Assembly (NCBI GenBank): GCA_900543095.1
Contig: UQQD01000020.1
Span: 1-25,984, forward strand
Direction: 5' to 3'
Origin: an uncultured Ruminococcus sp.
GTDB lineage: Bacteria > Bacillota > Clostridia > Oscillospirales > Acutalibacteraceae
Length of the DNA stretch: 25,984 nucleotides
Below are positions 6,935-14,643 of the stretch, in pieces. Within the stretch, counting starts at the first letter, position 1. Each line of letters starts with the position of its first letter. The notes beneath the pieces were generated by a model. That model saw only the letters and a program-made list of their open reading frames with translations, ran no database searches and had not been told where the DNA came from. A program made the position numbers and the translations under genes.

Positions 6935-7684
6935 ATGACAGACAAAGCAAACGAAGTAAAGCCCGACGTTATTTCGGGCAGAAATCCCGTCAGCGAAGCC
7001 GTAAGGAGCAACCGTCCCATTGACAAAATACTTATTGCAAAGGGTGAAAAAAACGGAGCGGTCGTGGGAATAATCGCAAAGGCAAAGGCAAAAAAGATAC
7101 CGATAAAAGAGGTTGACCGCACAAAGCTTGACTATATAAGCGGAGGTGCGGCTCATCAGGGAATCGTTGCGTTTGCCGCCGTAAAGGAGTACTCAACGGT
7201 TGACGAAATATTTGAATACGCTCAAAGCAGAGATGAAAAGCCGTTTATCGTTGTGCTTGACGAAGTTGAGGACCCCCACAACCTCGGTGCGATAATACGA
7301 ACAGCCGAATGTGCGGGCGTTCACGGTGTGATAGTGCCAAAGCGCAGAAGCGCAGGCTTGAGCTACACCGTAGGCAAGGCGTCGGCAGGCGCAGTTGAAT
7401 ATATGCGTGTTGCAAGAGTGACGAACACAGCAAACCTGATTGACGAGCTAAAGCAGCGAGGGGTGTGGGTGTTCGGCGCAGATATGAACGGAACCGATTA
7501 TACGGAATGTGATTTTTCGGGTGCGTGTGCAATCGTGATAGGCAACGAGGGCAAGGGAATTTCACGTCTTGTCAGGGAAAAATGCGACGTTATCGTTTCA
7601 CTTCCGATGAAGGGCAGGATAAATTCGCTCAACGCCTCTGTTGCCGCAGGAATACTGATGTACAACGCTTTAAAATCCAGATGA
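6935..7684 (+). CDS. rlmB: 23S rRNA 2'-O-ribose methyltransferase, RlmB type (SpoU/TrmH family)
   Basis: SPOUT-class methyltransferase that 2'-O-methylates G2251 of 23S rRNA (E. coli numbering) using S-adenosylmethionine. Its 249 residues include the N-terminal substrate-binding SpoU_sub_bind domain beginning ISGRNPVSEAVRSNRPIDKI (13-32). A linker and the SPOUT trefoil domain follow. The three motifs are EDPHNLGAIIRTAECAG (112-128; Asn117 and Arg122 conserved), IGNEGKGISRLV (202-213) and LPMKGRINSLNASVAAGI (223-240). The related Arg/Gly/tRNA TrmH enzymes cannot be wholly excluded, but the N-terminal domain and these motifs fit RlmB. Nine bp after its stop lies the Shine-Dalgarno and start of the next gene, so the two are likely cotranscribed. 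Confidence 0.93.
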   Translation: MTDKANEVKPDVISGRNPVSEAVRSNRPIDKILIAKGEKNGAVVGIIAKAKAKKIPIKEVDRTKLDYISGGAAHQGIVAFAAVKEYSTVDEIFEYAQSRDEKPFIVVLDEVEDPHNLGAIIRTAECAGVHGVIVPKRRSAGLSYTVGKASAGAVEYMRVARVTNTANLIDELKQRGVWVFGADMNGTDYTECDFSGACAIVIGNEGKGISRLVREKCDVIVSLPMKGRINSLNASVAAGILMYNALKSR

Positions 7685-7702
7685 TGAAAGGAAGTGCAAG
7701 CC

Positions 7703-10387
7703 TTGTCTGAAGATAAAAACAGGGATGATATGCTCCGTGAGCTTGAAATACAGAGCATACTTGACGAATCGCATAGCCTTGCGGATCAGGAACAGATGAA
7801 GAAAAATGCACAAAAGTATCGTGCAAAGCCCAAGATGGCGGACATTTTCAGCAACGCCGACCAAAAGCCGAGATTAAAAAACAAAAATCCCCTTGAGCCA
7901 GACAATGCAGACGCCGAAAAGGCGGACATAACCAACACGATCGTGGGCGACAAAACCGCCACAACAATGAAAGCGGAGCTGATAATGGACGGCAGCGACG
8001 AAATCGTTCGCACGCCGCAGGAGGCTGTTGCTCAGGCAAAGAAAAAGGCTGAAGAGGAAAAGGCTCTTAAAGAAGGACAAGCCCAAGATACACCCGAAGC
8101 CGAGGCAGAGGAGGACGAAACCGAGATAATCACCCTAAAGCCCGAATATGCCGAAGATACAAGATTTTCGGGAGAGGTGCTCGGCGAGGTTGACCAGTTC
8201 AAAGAAGAGCCTAATATTGAAAGTATACACTCAATAGATATAGATATGGACGATGAGGAATATCAGAAGTCCGTTGAGGAAGAAAAAGAAAGAGAAAAAA
8301 GTCAGTACGAGAAGCTTTTCGGCATAAAAAACCGAAACGACGGTCAGCCGCCCAAAAAGGTGGTTGCAAAGGTTCCCGTTTACCGCCATGACGAGCCGAG
8401 GGATATACTCAACGTTAAGGCAGGCAGATTTTCCGAGGTGCTTGAAAACGAGTATGAAGAATATGTCCGCTCAAAAAATCCGTCGGTTATTGCTCATGTC
8501 ATAAGACAGGAGCCAAAGCCCGAATCCGGTGAAGAGGACGAAAAAAACGAGGACAAGCGTTCCGTTCAGGAAAAAATTCTTTCCGCAGTTGTCGGAGCGT
8601 TTTCAAAGGACGAGTCGGATGACAGCGACACCGTGTCCGAAGAAAAGTCAAAGCCTGTTGAGGATTATACGGGCGAGGATGACGAAAAGAGCATTATGTA
8701 TGAGTTTAACCACAACATAAAAAAGCTCTTTATGCGAAGTCTGCTTTCGGGTATTATTGCCGCACTTTCCGTTATACTTACGGTAGTAACCCGTATTTTC
8801 CCCGAAGCACTTTGTTCGGCAATAGCCTTTGCACCTGCCGCATATGCCGTGTTTAATTTCCTGCTTGTGGGATTTTCGCTGTTTGTAAACCGTGTGGCAA
8901 TGATGGGCGGACTTACGCCTTTGCTTAAATTCAAGGGCAACTCCGATACTGCGGTTGCAGTCGGAGGGATTGCCGCAGTGCTTCAAACTATAGTTTCGTT
9001 TTTCTGTCTGGGCGATCTTTCGTCCTTTAACACAAACTACTACTGCGTTATAATCCTGCTTGCGTTTTTCGGAAACAATATCGGCAAGCTGTTTATGGTA
9101 CTCAGGGTTAAGGATAATTTTAAATTTGTATCGGCAAAGGGACAGAAATATGCCGCAAAGATATATAACAACGAGGACGTTGCAGGCAAAATGCTCAGCG
9201 GTACAGCCTCTGAAAAGGCGCTTATCGCTTATCAGCACAAAACAGATTTTCCGTCAAACTTTCTGAAAATTTCGTATGCCCCCGATCCGAGCGAGGACCT
9301 TGCGTCAAAGCTTGCTCCGATAACCACTGTCGCCGCGCTTGTGATAACCCTGCTTTACGGAATAGCCAAGGCGTCGTTCTCGGACGCAATAAACACACTT
9401 GCTCTGATAACTGCGCTTGCAATACCGGTTTCAACGCTTATTGCCGTAAATCTGCCGGTAAGACGGCTCTGCAAAACCTTGCTTTCGTTCGGAGCAATGC
9501 TTGCAGGCTATCCGTCAATAAAGCAATTTTGTGACAGCACTGCCGTTATGATGGATGCAAACGAGCTGTTCCCTGCCGAATCAATCGAGCTTGAGGGCAT
9601 TAAAACCTATGAGAATTACAATGTTGACGAGTCGCTTTTATGCGGAATAGCTATTCTTAAAGAGGCGCAAAACCCGATAGCAAATGCGTTTGATTCGGTT
9701 GTTGCCGAAACGCACGAAAAGCTCCCGGAGGTTGAAAGCGTGCTGTACGAGGATGAAATGGGGCTTGTCGGCTGGATAAAAAGCGAAAGAATACTTGTTG
9801 GTTCACGCACGCTTATGGAGAAATACAGCGTTGATATACCGTCGTCGGATTATGATGAACCCTATACCGCAAAGGGCAGGCAGGTTACATATATTTCAAG
9901 AGCAGGCAGGCTTGTCGCAATGATAGTAACACGCTACCATGCGGATCCTCAGCTCAAAGCCGAAATGCAGCGTGCCGAGGCAAACGGTATCAGCTTTTTG
10001 ATAAGGACAACGGACTACAGCATAACAGACGACCTTGTTGCGTCGCTTTACAATCTGTTTTACCGCAGTATCAAGGTACTGCCGACAGGACTCGGCAACG
10101 TGCTTAAAGAGGCTCAAAATACAAGAGAGGAAACCTCGCGTTCCTACCTTATTACTCACGGCAAGGCCGCTGCGCTTGCAAGAGCCGTGTCGGGAAGCGT
10201 TCGTATAAAGCACAACATATCGCTTGCAATAATAATTCAGCTTATTGCGATAATACTCGGAATTCTGATTGCCGCAACCCTTTCGCTTTATGCGGGAGTA
10301 GGCGTTATGGGCTCGCTTGAGGTGCTTATATTTGCGTTGTTCTGGGGTGCGGCGGCAATAATCGCCCCCGCCGTTCAAAAGCCGTAA
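7703..10387 (+). CDS. Acidic membrane protein with degenerate P-type ATPase domains (probable pseudo-ATPase)
   Basis: An 894-residue protein. The TTG at 7703 is chosen because AAAGGAAG lies 8 nt upstream; the frame opens at a GTG at 7694 too close to that site. Residues 1-340 are highly charged, Glu/Asp/Lys-rich and probably disordered. Membrane helices follow from about 342, arranged like the transmembrane part of a heavy-metal (P1B) ATPase: four helices, a short cytosolic loop, then two more around Lys536-Pro590. The cytosolic part is recognisably N/P-domain-like: NPIANAF (657-663) stands where HP is expected, ILVGSRTLMEKY looks like the nucleotide-domain VxVGN segment, and TTDY (769-772) stands where TGD(N/G) is expected. 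The DKTGT phosphorylation motif reads MMDANEL (Asp618), the CPC/xPx motif is LAIPVS (572-577), and no GDGxND or TGES is visible. Ion transport is therefore unlikely; function unknown. Confidence 0.75.
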   Translation: MSEDKNRDDMLRELEIQSILDESHSLADQEQMKKNAQKYRAKPKMADIFSNADQKPRLKNKNPLEPDNADAEKADITNTIVGDKTATTMKAELIMDGSDEIVRTPQEAVAQAKKKAEEEKALKEGQAQDTPEAEAEEDETEIITLKPEYAEDTRFSGEVLGEVDQFKEEPNIESIHSIDIDMDDEEYQKSVEEEKEREKSQYEKLFGIKNRNDGQPPKKVVAKVPVYRHDEPRDILNVKAGRFSEVLENEYEEYVRSKNPSVIAHVIRQEPKPESGEEDEKNEDKRSVQEKILSAVVGAFSKDESDDSDTVSEEKSKPVEDYTGEDDEKSIMYEFNHNIKKLFMRSLLSGIIAALSVILTVVTRIFPEALCSAIAFAPAAYAVFNFLLVGFSLFVNRVAMMGGLTPLLKFKGNSDTAVAVGGIAAVLQTIVSFFCLGDLSSFNTNYYCVIILLAFFGNNIGKLFMVLRVKDNFKFVSAKGQKYAAKIYNNEDVAGKMLSGTASEKALIAYQHKTDFPSNFLKISYAPDPSEDLASKLAPITTVAALVITLLYGIAKASFSDAINTLALITALAIPVSTLIAVNLPVRRLCKTLLSFGAMLAGYPSIKQFCDSTAVMMDANELFPAESIELEGIKTYENYNVDESLLCGIAILKEAQNPIANAFDSVVAETHEKLPEVESVLYEDEMGLVGWIKSERILVGSRTLMEKYSVDIPSSDYDEPYTAKGRQVTYISRAGRLVAMIVTRYHADPQLKAEMQRAEANGISFLIRTTDYSITDDLVASLYNLFYRSIKVLPTGLGNVLKEAQNTREETSRSYLITHGKAAALARAVSGSVRIKHNISLAIIIQLIAIILGILIAATLSLYAGVGVMGSLEVLIFALFWGAAAIIAPAVQKP

Positions 10388-10402
10388 GAAAGGAATTTAT
10401 AT

Positions 10403-11062
10403 ATGAAAATAGCTCCGTCACTGCTTTCCTGCGATTTTTCGCAGATGGGCAATGAAATCGAACGAATGGACAAAGCGGGTGCGGATTATATGCACCTTGA
10501 CGTTATGGACGGTCATTTTGTACCTAACATCACCTTTGGTGCGCCTGTTATAAAAGCTGTTCGCAAATTTACCGAAAAGCCGTTTGACGTTCATCTTATG
10601 ATAAGCGATCCGCTCAAATATGCCGATGACTTTGCCGACGCAGGCGCAGACATCATCACGTTTCACGTTGAGTGCGATTCCGACATTGACAAAACCATTG
10701 AAAAGATAAAGAGCCGAGGCGTTAAGGTCGGACTTGTTATCAAGCCGAAAACGCCTGCAAGCGCTGTTTTCAAATATCTTGACAGGCTTGATATGGTGCT
10801 TGTTATGACGGTAGAGCCGGGATTTGGCGGTCAGAGCTTTATGGAGGATATGCTCCCAAAAGCAGCTGAAATAAAAGCCGAATGTAAGCGCAGAGGAATT
10901 GATATTCCGGTTGAGGCAGACGGCGGAATCAGCGAAAAAACAATAGAATCAGCGGCAAAAGCGGGCGTGGATATATGTGTTGCAGGCACGGCAGTGTTTA
11001 AGGCAGACGACGCCCAAGCCGCTATCGCAAATCTTAAAAGAGTGTGTAAGAACGAAAATTAA
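10403..11062 (+). CDS. rpe: Ribulose-phosphate 3-epimerase
   Basis: Interconverts D-ribulose 5-phosphate and D-xylulose 5-phosphate in the pentose phosphate pathway. The 219-residue TIM barrel is full length. It starts MKIAPSLLSCDFSQMG (Ser7 substrate contact). The metal ligands are His31 and Asp33 (YMHLDVMDGHFVPN), His64 (DVHLM) and Asp173 (VEADGGI). The phosphate-binding loops EPGFGGQSF (138-146) and VAGTAVF (193-199) are present, and both active-site aspartates (33, 173) are intact. RBS AAGGAA lies 8 nt before the ATG, 15 bp after the upstream stop, so it is the last gene of the rlmB unit. Context with a ribosome-maturation gene and envelope genes resembles the mixed housekeeping neighbourhoods in which clostridial rpe is often found. 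Confidence 0.96.
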   Translation: MKIAPSLLSCDFSQMGNEIERMDKAGADYMHLDVMDGHFVPNITFGAPVIKAVRKFTEKPFDVHLMISDPLKYADDFADAGADIITFHVECDSDIDKTIEKIKSRGVKVGLVIKPKTPASAVFKYLDRLDMVLVMTVEPGFGGQSFMEDMLPKAAEIKAECKRRGIDIPVEADGGISEKTIESAAKAGVDICVAGTAVFKADDAQAAIANLKRVCKNEN

Positions 11063-11129
11063 AGAATTTTGTCATATTCTTTCCGCAAATGTTTTTGAAA
11101 CATTCGGTGTCGGCAGAAATGAAACCAAC

Positions 11130-11149
11130 GGGGCGAATTTGTTCGCCCC
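11130..11149 (+). terminator. Perfect 8-bp GC-rich hairpin downstream of rpe
   Basis: GGGGCGAA-tttg-TTCGCCCC is followed by an AT-rich but not T-rich sequence (tataatattt). It could end the rlmB-rpe transcript. The imperfect tail leaves open that it is a REP-like palindrome. Confidence 0.45.
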
Positions 11150-11204
11150 TATAATATTTATAACCTCCCGCCGAACCTTTGAGGAGCTAACGCACCTTTC
11201 TCTG

Positions 11205-11264
11205 TCTGCAATCTGTCGCAGGCTTTGCTCCTTGCAGATAAAGCAGAACATTGCTCCGATTTAA
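11205..11264 (+). repeat. Dispersed intergenic repeat (copy B)
   Basis: tctgcaatctgtcgcaggct, then the stem arms GCTTTGCT and AGCAGAAC, then attgctccgatttaaa. It aligns over its whole length with the copy at 14553-14612. The arms retain pairing (one G-T and one mismatch) even though both differ from that copy. Confidence 0.65.
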
Positions 11265-11289
11265 AGGCGTTGCGATAATGCATAAAAAC

Positions 11290-11318
11290 TTGACTTTTGG
11301 AATAATTTACGATATTAT
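11290..11318 (+). promoter_or_regulatory. Predicted promoter of the SEDS-PBP unit
   Basis: TTGACT (11290-11295) and TATTAT (11313-11318) are separated by 17 bp, with transcription expected near 11325. A second TATAAT overlaps at 11319-11324 but would need a 23-bp spacer. Confidence 0.65.
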
Positions 11319-11378
11319 TATAATCGTATAACTATCGGTTTAGAATTAGCGGTAAAATACCCAAAGGAGTTGAAAAGC

Positions 11379-13055
11379 GTGTTTGATTTAGCGGTAATTT
11401 TTGATATCGGCGTTGTAGCCCTAAGAGTGCTTTTGCCGTTTTACGCATTGGTGATAGTATATCAGTGCTATGCCGCAATGCGCCGCCGCCGCCGTCCCGA
11501 AAAACCGCTTGTTACTCTTCTTAATTCCGATACGGGCGAAAAGCTCCCCGTGCTTTTTTGGGAAAATTCTATCGGCAGAAGCAAGGCCAGCGACATTGTT
11601 GTTGACGATCCCGCCGTATCAAGAAACCATTGCGTGCTTTTAAGGCGCAGTGAGGGCTGGTTTGTCACCGATACCGACTCAAAGAGCGGAACTTATGTAA
11701 ACGGCAAAAAGATCAGAGGAAGAACTCAGATTTTAATAGACGACGTTATAGGAGTAGGCAATTCAGAATTCACCTTCAAACGAGGTGAAGAATATAACGA
11801 GCACCTTGAATCAAGCTGGTTTTTCAAAAAGGCAAGCACCAAGCCTGCAATGAAATCGTGGAAGCTTATGCTTATGATAACGCTGTTTCACTTTTTTATG
11901 TGCGTTGAGGCTATGTTCTGGAACGACGAAACCAACGTGTATTCGCCGCTTGTGCTTTTCGGCGCGCTGGCGGCTGTTGAATGGGTGTTCTTTTTTGTAT
12001 CGTCCTATGTATTGCGGCGAATAAACTTTGAGCTTGAAGCTCTGGCGTTGTTTTTGACGGGCATCGGCGTAATGCTGCTTGTGCGGCAGGTCGAACGCTC
12101 GGCGTATGTACAGCTTATTGCGGCGGCAGTCGGAATGGTGCTGTTTTGTGTTATAATAAAATTCATTGAAAATCCCGACAAAGTAAACAAGCTCAGGCTT
12201 CCGATGATGATAGTTGCGGTAGGCTTGCTGCTGACGAGTATCCTGTTCGGCAAGATAACAAAGGGCGCCGCAAACTGGATATATATCGGTTCGGTTTCGC
12301 TTCAGCCGTCGGAGCTTGTAAAGGTTATATATATTTTCATCGGCGCAAGTGCGCTTGATAAATTGCAGACCAAGAAAAACCTGCTTGAGTTTATCATATT
12401 TTCAATAGTATGCGTCGGACTTCTTGCCCTTATGGGCGACTTCGGCACGGCGCTGATATTCTTTATGACGTTTTTGCTTATTGCATTTATGCGTTCGGGC
12501 GACTTTAAAACAATTATTCTTGCTGTTGCGGCGGCGGTGTTCGGCGTTACCATAGTGCTTCGATTCAAGCCGTATGTTGCCAACCGATTTAAGGCGTGGC
12601 GGCACGTTTGGCAGTATGCTCAGGAGGAGGGCTACCAGCAGGCCCACGTTCTTACGTTTATCGCAAGCGGCGGTTTGTTCGGCGTAGGCATAGGCAACGG
12701 CTACTTAAAGCAGGTTGCCGCCTCCGAAAGCGACCTTGTTTTTGGACTTGTCGCCGAAGAAATGGGTATTATTGTAGCAATAACGCTTGCGCTTGCAGTT
12801 GCGCTTCTTGCGCTGTATGCAAGGGCTATCACAACCCGCAGCAGAAGCACATTTTATTCAATTTCGGCTTGTTGTGCGGCAGGACTGCTTATAGTTCAGC
12901 TTGCGCTTAATGTTTTCGGCGCAACCGACATACTTCCGCTTACGGGCGTTACGTTCCCGTTTATAAGCAGCGGCGGTTCAAGCATAATAAGCTGCTGGGG
13001 ACTTATCGCATTTATCAAGGCGGCAGACGAAAGAACCTATGCCGTTAAAAGATAA
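11379..13055 (+). CDS. FHA domain-SEDS peptidoglycan glycosyltransferase fusion (FtsW/RodA/SpoVE family)
   Basis: SEDS proteins polymerise lipid II into glycan strands in the cytoplasmic membrane together with a class B PBP. The GTG at 11379 is chosen because AAAGGAG (11363-11369) lies 9 nt before it and abuts the alternative TTG at 11370. The product has 558 residues. It has an N-terminal membrane helix (about 5-28), an RRRRR stop-transfer, and an FHA phosphothreonine-binding domain (about 45-125) with IGRSKASDI (65-73), SRNHC (81-85) and SKSGTYVNGK. About ten membrane helices follow, matching the SEDS core: LQPSELVK, GDFGTALIFF, ASGGLFGVGIGNGYL, ESDLVFGLVAEEMG (the catalytic-type Asp is kept) and the C-terminal LPLTGVTFPFISSGGSS. 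Typical SEDS proteins are about 370-430 residues, and the excess is the FHA part. A class B PBP gene follows 50 bp later. The FHA suggests control by a Ser/Thr kinase (inference). Confidence 0.92.
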   Translation: MFDLAVIFDIGVVALRVLLPFYALVIVYQCYAAMRRRRRPEKPLVTLLNSDTGEKLPVLFWENSIGRSKASDIVVDDPAVSRNHCVLLRRSEGWFVTDTDSKSGTYVNGKKIRGRTQILIDDVIGVGNSEFTFKRGEEYNEHLESSWFFKKASTKPAMKSWKLMLMITLFHFFMCVEAMFWNDETNVYSPLVLFGALAAVEWVFFFVSSYVLRRINFELEALALFLTGIGVMLLVRQVERSAYVQLIAAAVGMVLFCVIIKFIENPDKVNKLRLPMMIVAVGLLLTSILFGKITKGAANWIYIGSVSLQPSELVKVIYIFIGASALDKLQTKKNLLEFIIFSIVCVGLLALMGDFGTALIFFMTFLLIAFMRSGDFKTIILAVAAAVFGVTIVLRFKPYVANRFKAWRHVWQYAQEEGYQQAHVLTFIASGGLFGVGIGNGYLKQVAASESDLVFGLVAEEMGIIVAITLALAVALLALYARAITTRSRSTFYSISACCAAGLLIVQLALNVFGATDILPLTGVTFPFISSGGSSIISCWGLIAFIKAADERTYAVKR

Positions 13056-13105
13056 CAAAATAATAAAATTAAAGCATTAATTTAATACAGAAAGGGGCGT
13101 TTATT

Positions 13106-14500
13106 ATGAAAAGAGTGCTTCGCAGAAGTACGCTGATTCTTATAATTACAATAGCATTCATCGGCGGCGTAGGCTTTCTGTCGTTTGAGCTGATAACAAA
13201 CGCCGACAGTTGGGCAAATCAGCCCTATAACGCCCACATAGCAGGCAGCGGAGGTCTTGCCCAGGCAGGCTCAATATCCGACCGCAACGGCACGGTGCTT
13301 GCTCAGACGGTTGACGGCAGTCGTGTTTATAACGAGGATATGTCTGTACGCAAAGCGCTTATGCACGTTGTAGGCGACAACAGCCTTAACATTTCAACCG
13401 CCGTTCAAAGCCGCTACCGCTCTCAGCTTACGGGCTATAGCCTGATATGGGGACTTAATATGCCCCAATCTCTTAAAACGTCACACGATATGACGCTGAC
13501 GGTTGACGCAAAAACCTGCTCCGCCGCCTACGACATACTTGCAGGCTACGACAAAAAAGGAGCCTGCGTAGTTTACAACTACAAAACCGGAGAAGTGATT
13601 TGTTCGGTAAGCACGCTTGCCTATGATCCTGAAGCTCCTCCCGAAATAACCGAAGAAAACGAAAGTGAATATGAAGGCGTATATCTTGATAATGTTTTAT
13701 CATCATCATATACTCCTGGTTCGATTTTTAAGATAATAACATCCTCCGCCGCAATCGAGAACATTCCCGATATTTATGACAGAACGTGGACCTGCACGGG
13801 AAAAGAAGAGATAGGCGGAAGTGACATCACCTGCGTTGAAAGCCACGGCACAATTAATTTTAAAGAAGCTATGGCACATTCCTGCAACATAGTCTTTGCA
13901 GAGCTTGCAGTTGAGCTTGGCGCAGACAAAATGACTGCGGCGGCAGACAAGGTCGGCATAAATCTGTCATTTGATGTTGACGGCGTAGAAACCGCAAAAG
14001 GCAACTATGATATATCAAAAGCAAACACCAACCAGCTTGCATGGTCGGGCGTAGGTCAGTATAACGACGAATTAAACCCGATGCAGATGGCGATTATCTG
14101 CGGTGCGATAGCAAACGGCGGAACAGCCGTAAACCCGACGTTTATCAAAGACGGCACGGGAGATCTGCTCAAATCGCTCGGTATAAACACCGCCAAAAGC
14201 GGACGTCAGATGTTTTCGCCGGACACTGCCGCAAAGCTTGACGAGATAATGCGCTATACAATAACGGATTACTACGGCGATTATCTGTTCGGCGGACTTA
14301 CGGTTTGTGCAAAAACAGGTACGGCTGAGGTCGGAGAGGGCAAAGAGCCTAACGGTTGGATGGTAGGCTACTCAAAGGATGAGGATTGCCCGCTTGCATT
14401 TGCCTGCGTGGTTGAAGATTCAGGCTTTGGATTTACCTATGCGGGTCCCGTTGCCGAGGCCGCAATGATTCAGGCGGCAGAAAGCCTTAGAGGACAATAA
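13106..14500 (+). CDS. Class B penicillin-binding protein (transpeptidase), PbpA-like
   Basis: DD-transpeptidase cross-linking peptidoglycan outside the membrane. It has a cytoplasmic KR-rich start, one membrane anchor (about 8-30), then the short N-terminal segment GSISDRNGTVLAQT. The transpeptidase domain carries SIFK (206-209, nucleophile Ser206), SCN (259-261) and KTG (403-405). At 464 residues it is compact, lacking a large dimerisation module and PASTA repeats. It resembles the PbpA-type partners of RodA-like SEDS proteins more than SpoVD or PBP2. It is preceded by AAAGGGG and lies 50 bp after the SEDS gene with no terminator between, so the two are almost certainly an operon and a polymerase/cross-linker pair. 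Confidence 0.92.
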   Translation: MKRVLRRSTLILIITIAFIGGVGFLSFELITNADSWANQPYNAHIAGSGGLAQAGSISDRNGTVLAQTVDGSRVYNEDMSVRKALMHVVGDNSLNISTAVQSRYRSQLTGYSLIWGLNMPQSLKTSHDMTLTVDAKTCSAAYDILAGYDKKGACVVYNYKTGEVICSVSTLAYDPEAPPEITEENESEYEGVYLDNVLSSSYTPGSIFKIITSSAAIENIPDIYDRTWTCTGKEEIGGSDITCVESHGTINFKEAMAHSCNIVFAELAVELGADKMTAAADKVGINLSFDVDGVETAKGNYDISKANTNQLAWSGVGQYNDELNPMQMAIICGAIANGGTAVNPTFIKDGTGDLLKSLGINTAKSGRQMFSPDTAAKLDEIMRYTITDYYGDYLFGGLTVCAKTGTAEVGEGKEPNGWMVGYSKDEDCPLAFACVVEDSGFGFTYAGPVAEAAMIQAAESLRGQ

Positions 14501-14510
14501 TAACCTAAAT

Positions 14511-14612
14511 GCAGATGTCCCCCTCCCTTTAGGCGGAGGTACTGCTTTAGGGTTTGCAATCTGTTGCAAGCTCTGCTTCCTGCAAGCAAAGCAGAGCGTT
14601 GCTCCGATTTTA
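14511..14612 (+). repeat. Dispersed intergenic repeat (copy A), best-preserved copy
   Basis: A leading small hairpin CCTCC-ctttaggc-GGAGG is followed by tttgcaatctgttgcaag. Next is a perfect 9-bp stem GCTCTGCTT (14570-14578) and AAGCAGAGC (14589-14597), then gttgctccgattttaa. It lies between the PBP stop and the secA ribosome binding site. The hairpin lacks a following T-run, though it may still affect the transcript. Confidence 0.7.
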
Positions 14613-14643
14613 ATTTATTCTTATACAGAGAGGAACAATTTGA

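Noticed and set aside
8648..9238. 196-codon open frame on the minus strand
   Set aside because: Shadow of the pseudo-ATPase gene; biased composition rich in Lys, Cys and Tyr with no recognisable domain or RBS.
10977..11264. 95-codon open frame running out of rpe
   Set aside because: It overlaps the rpe 3' end in another frame and then runs through the GGGGCGAA hairpin and repeat copy B; not a protein-like sequence.
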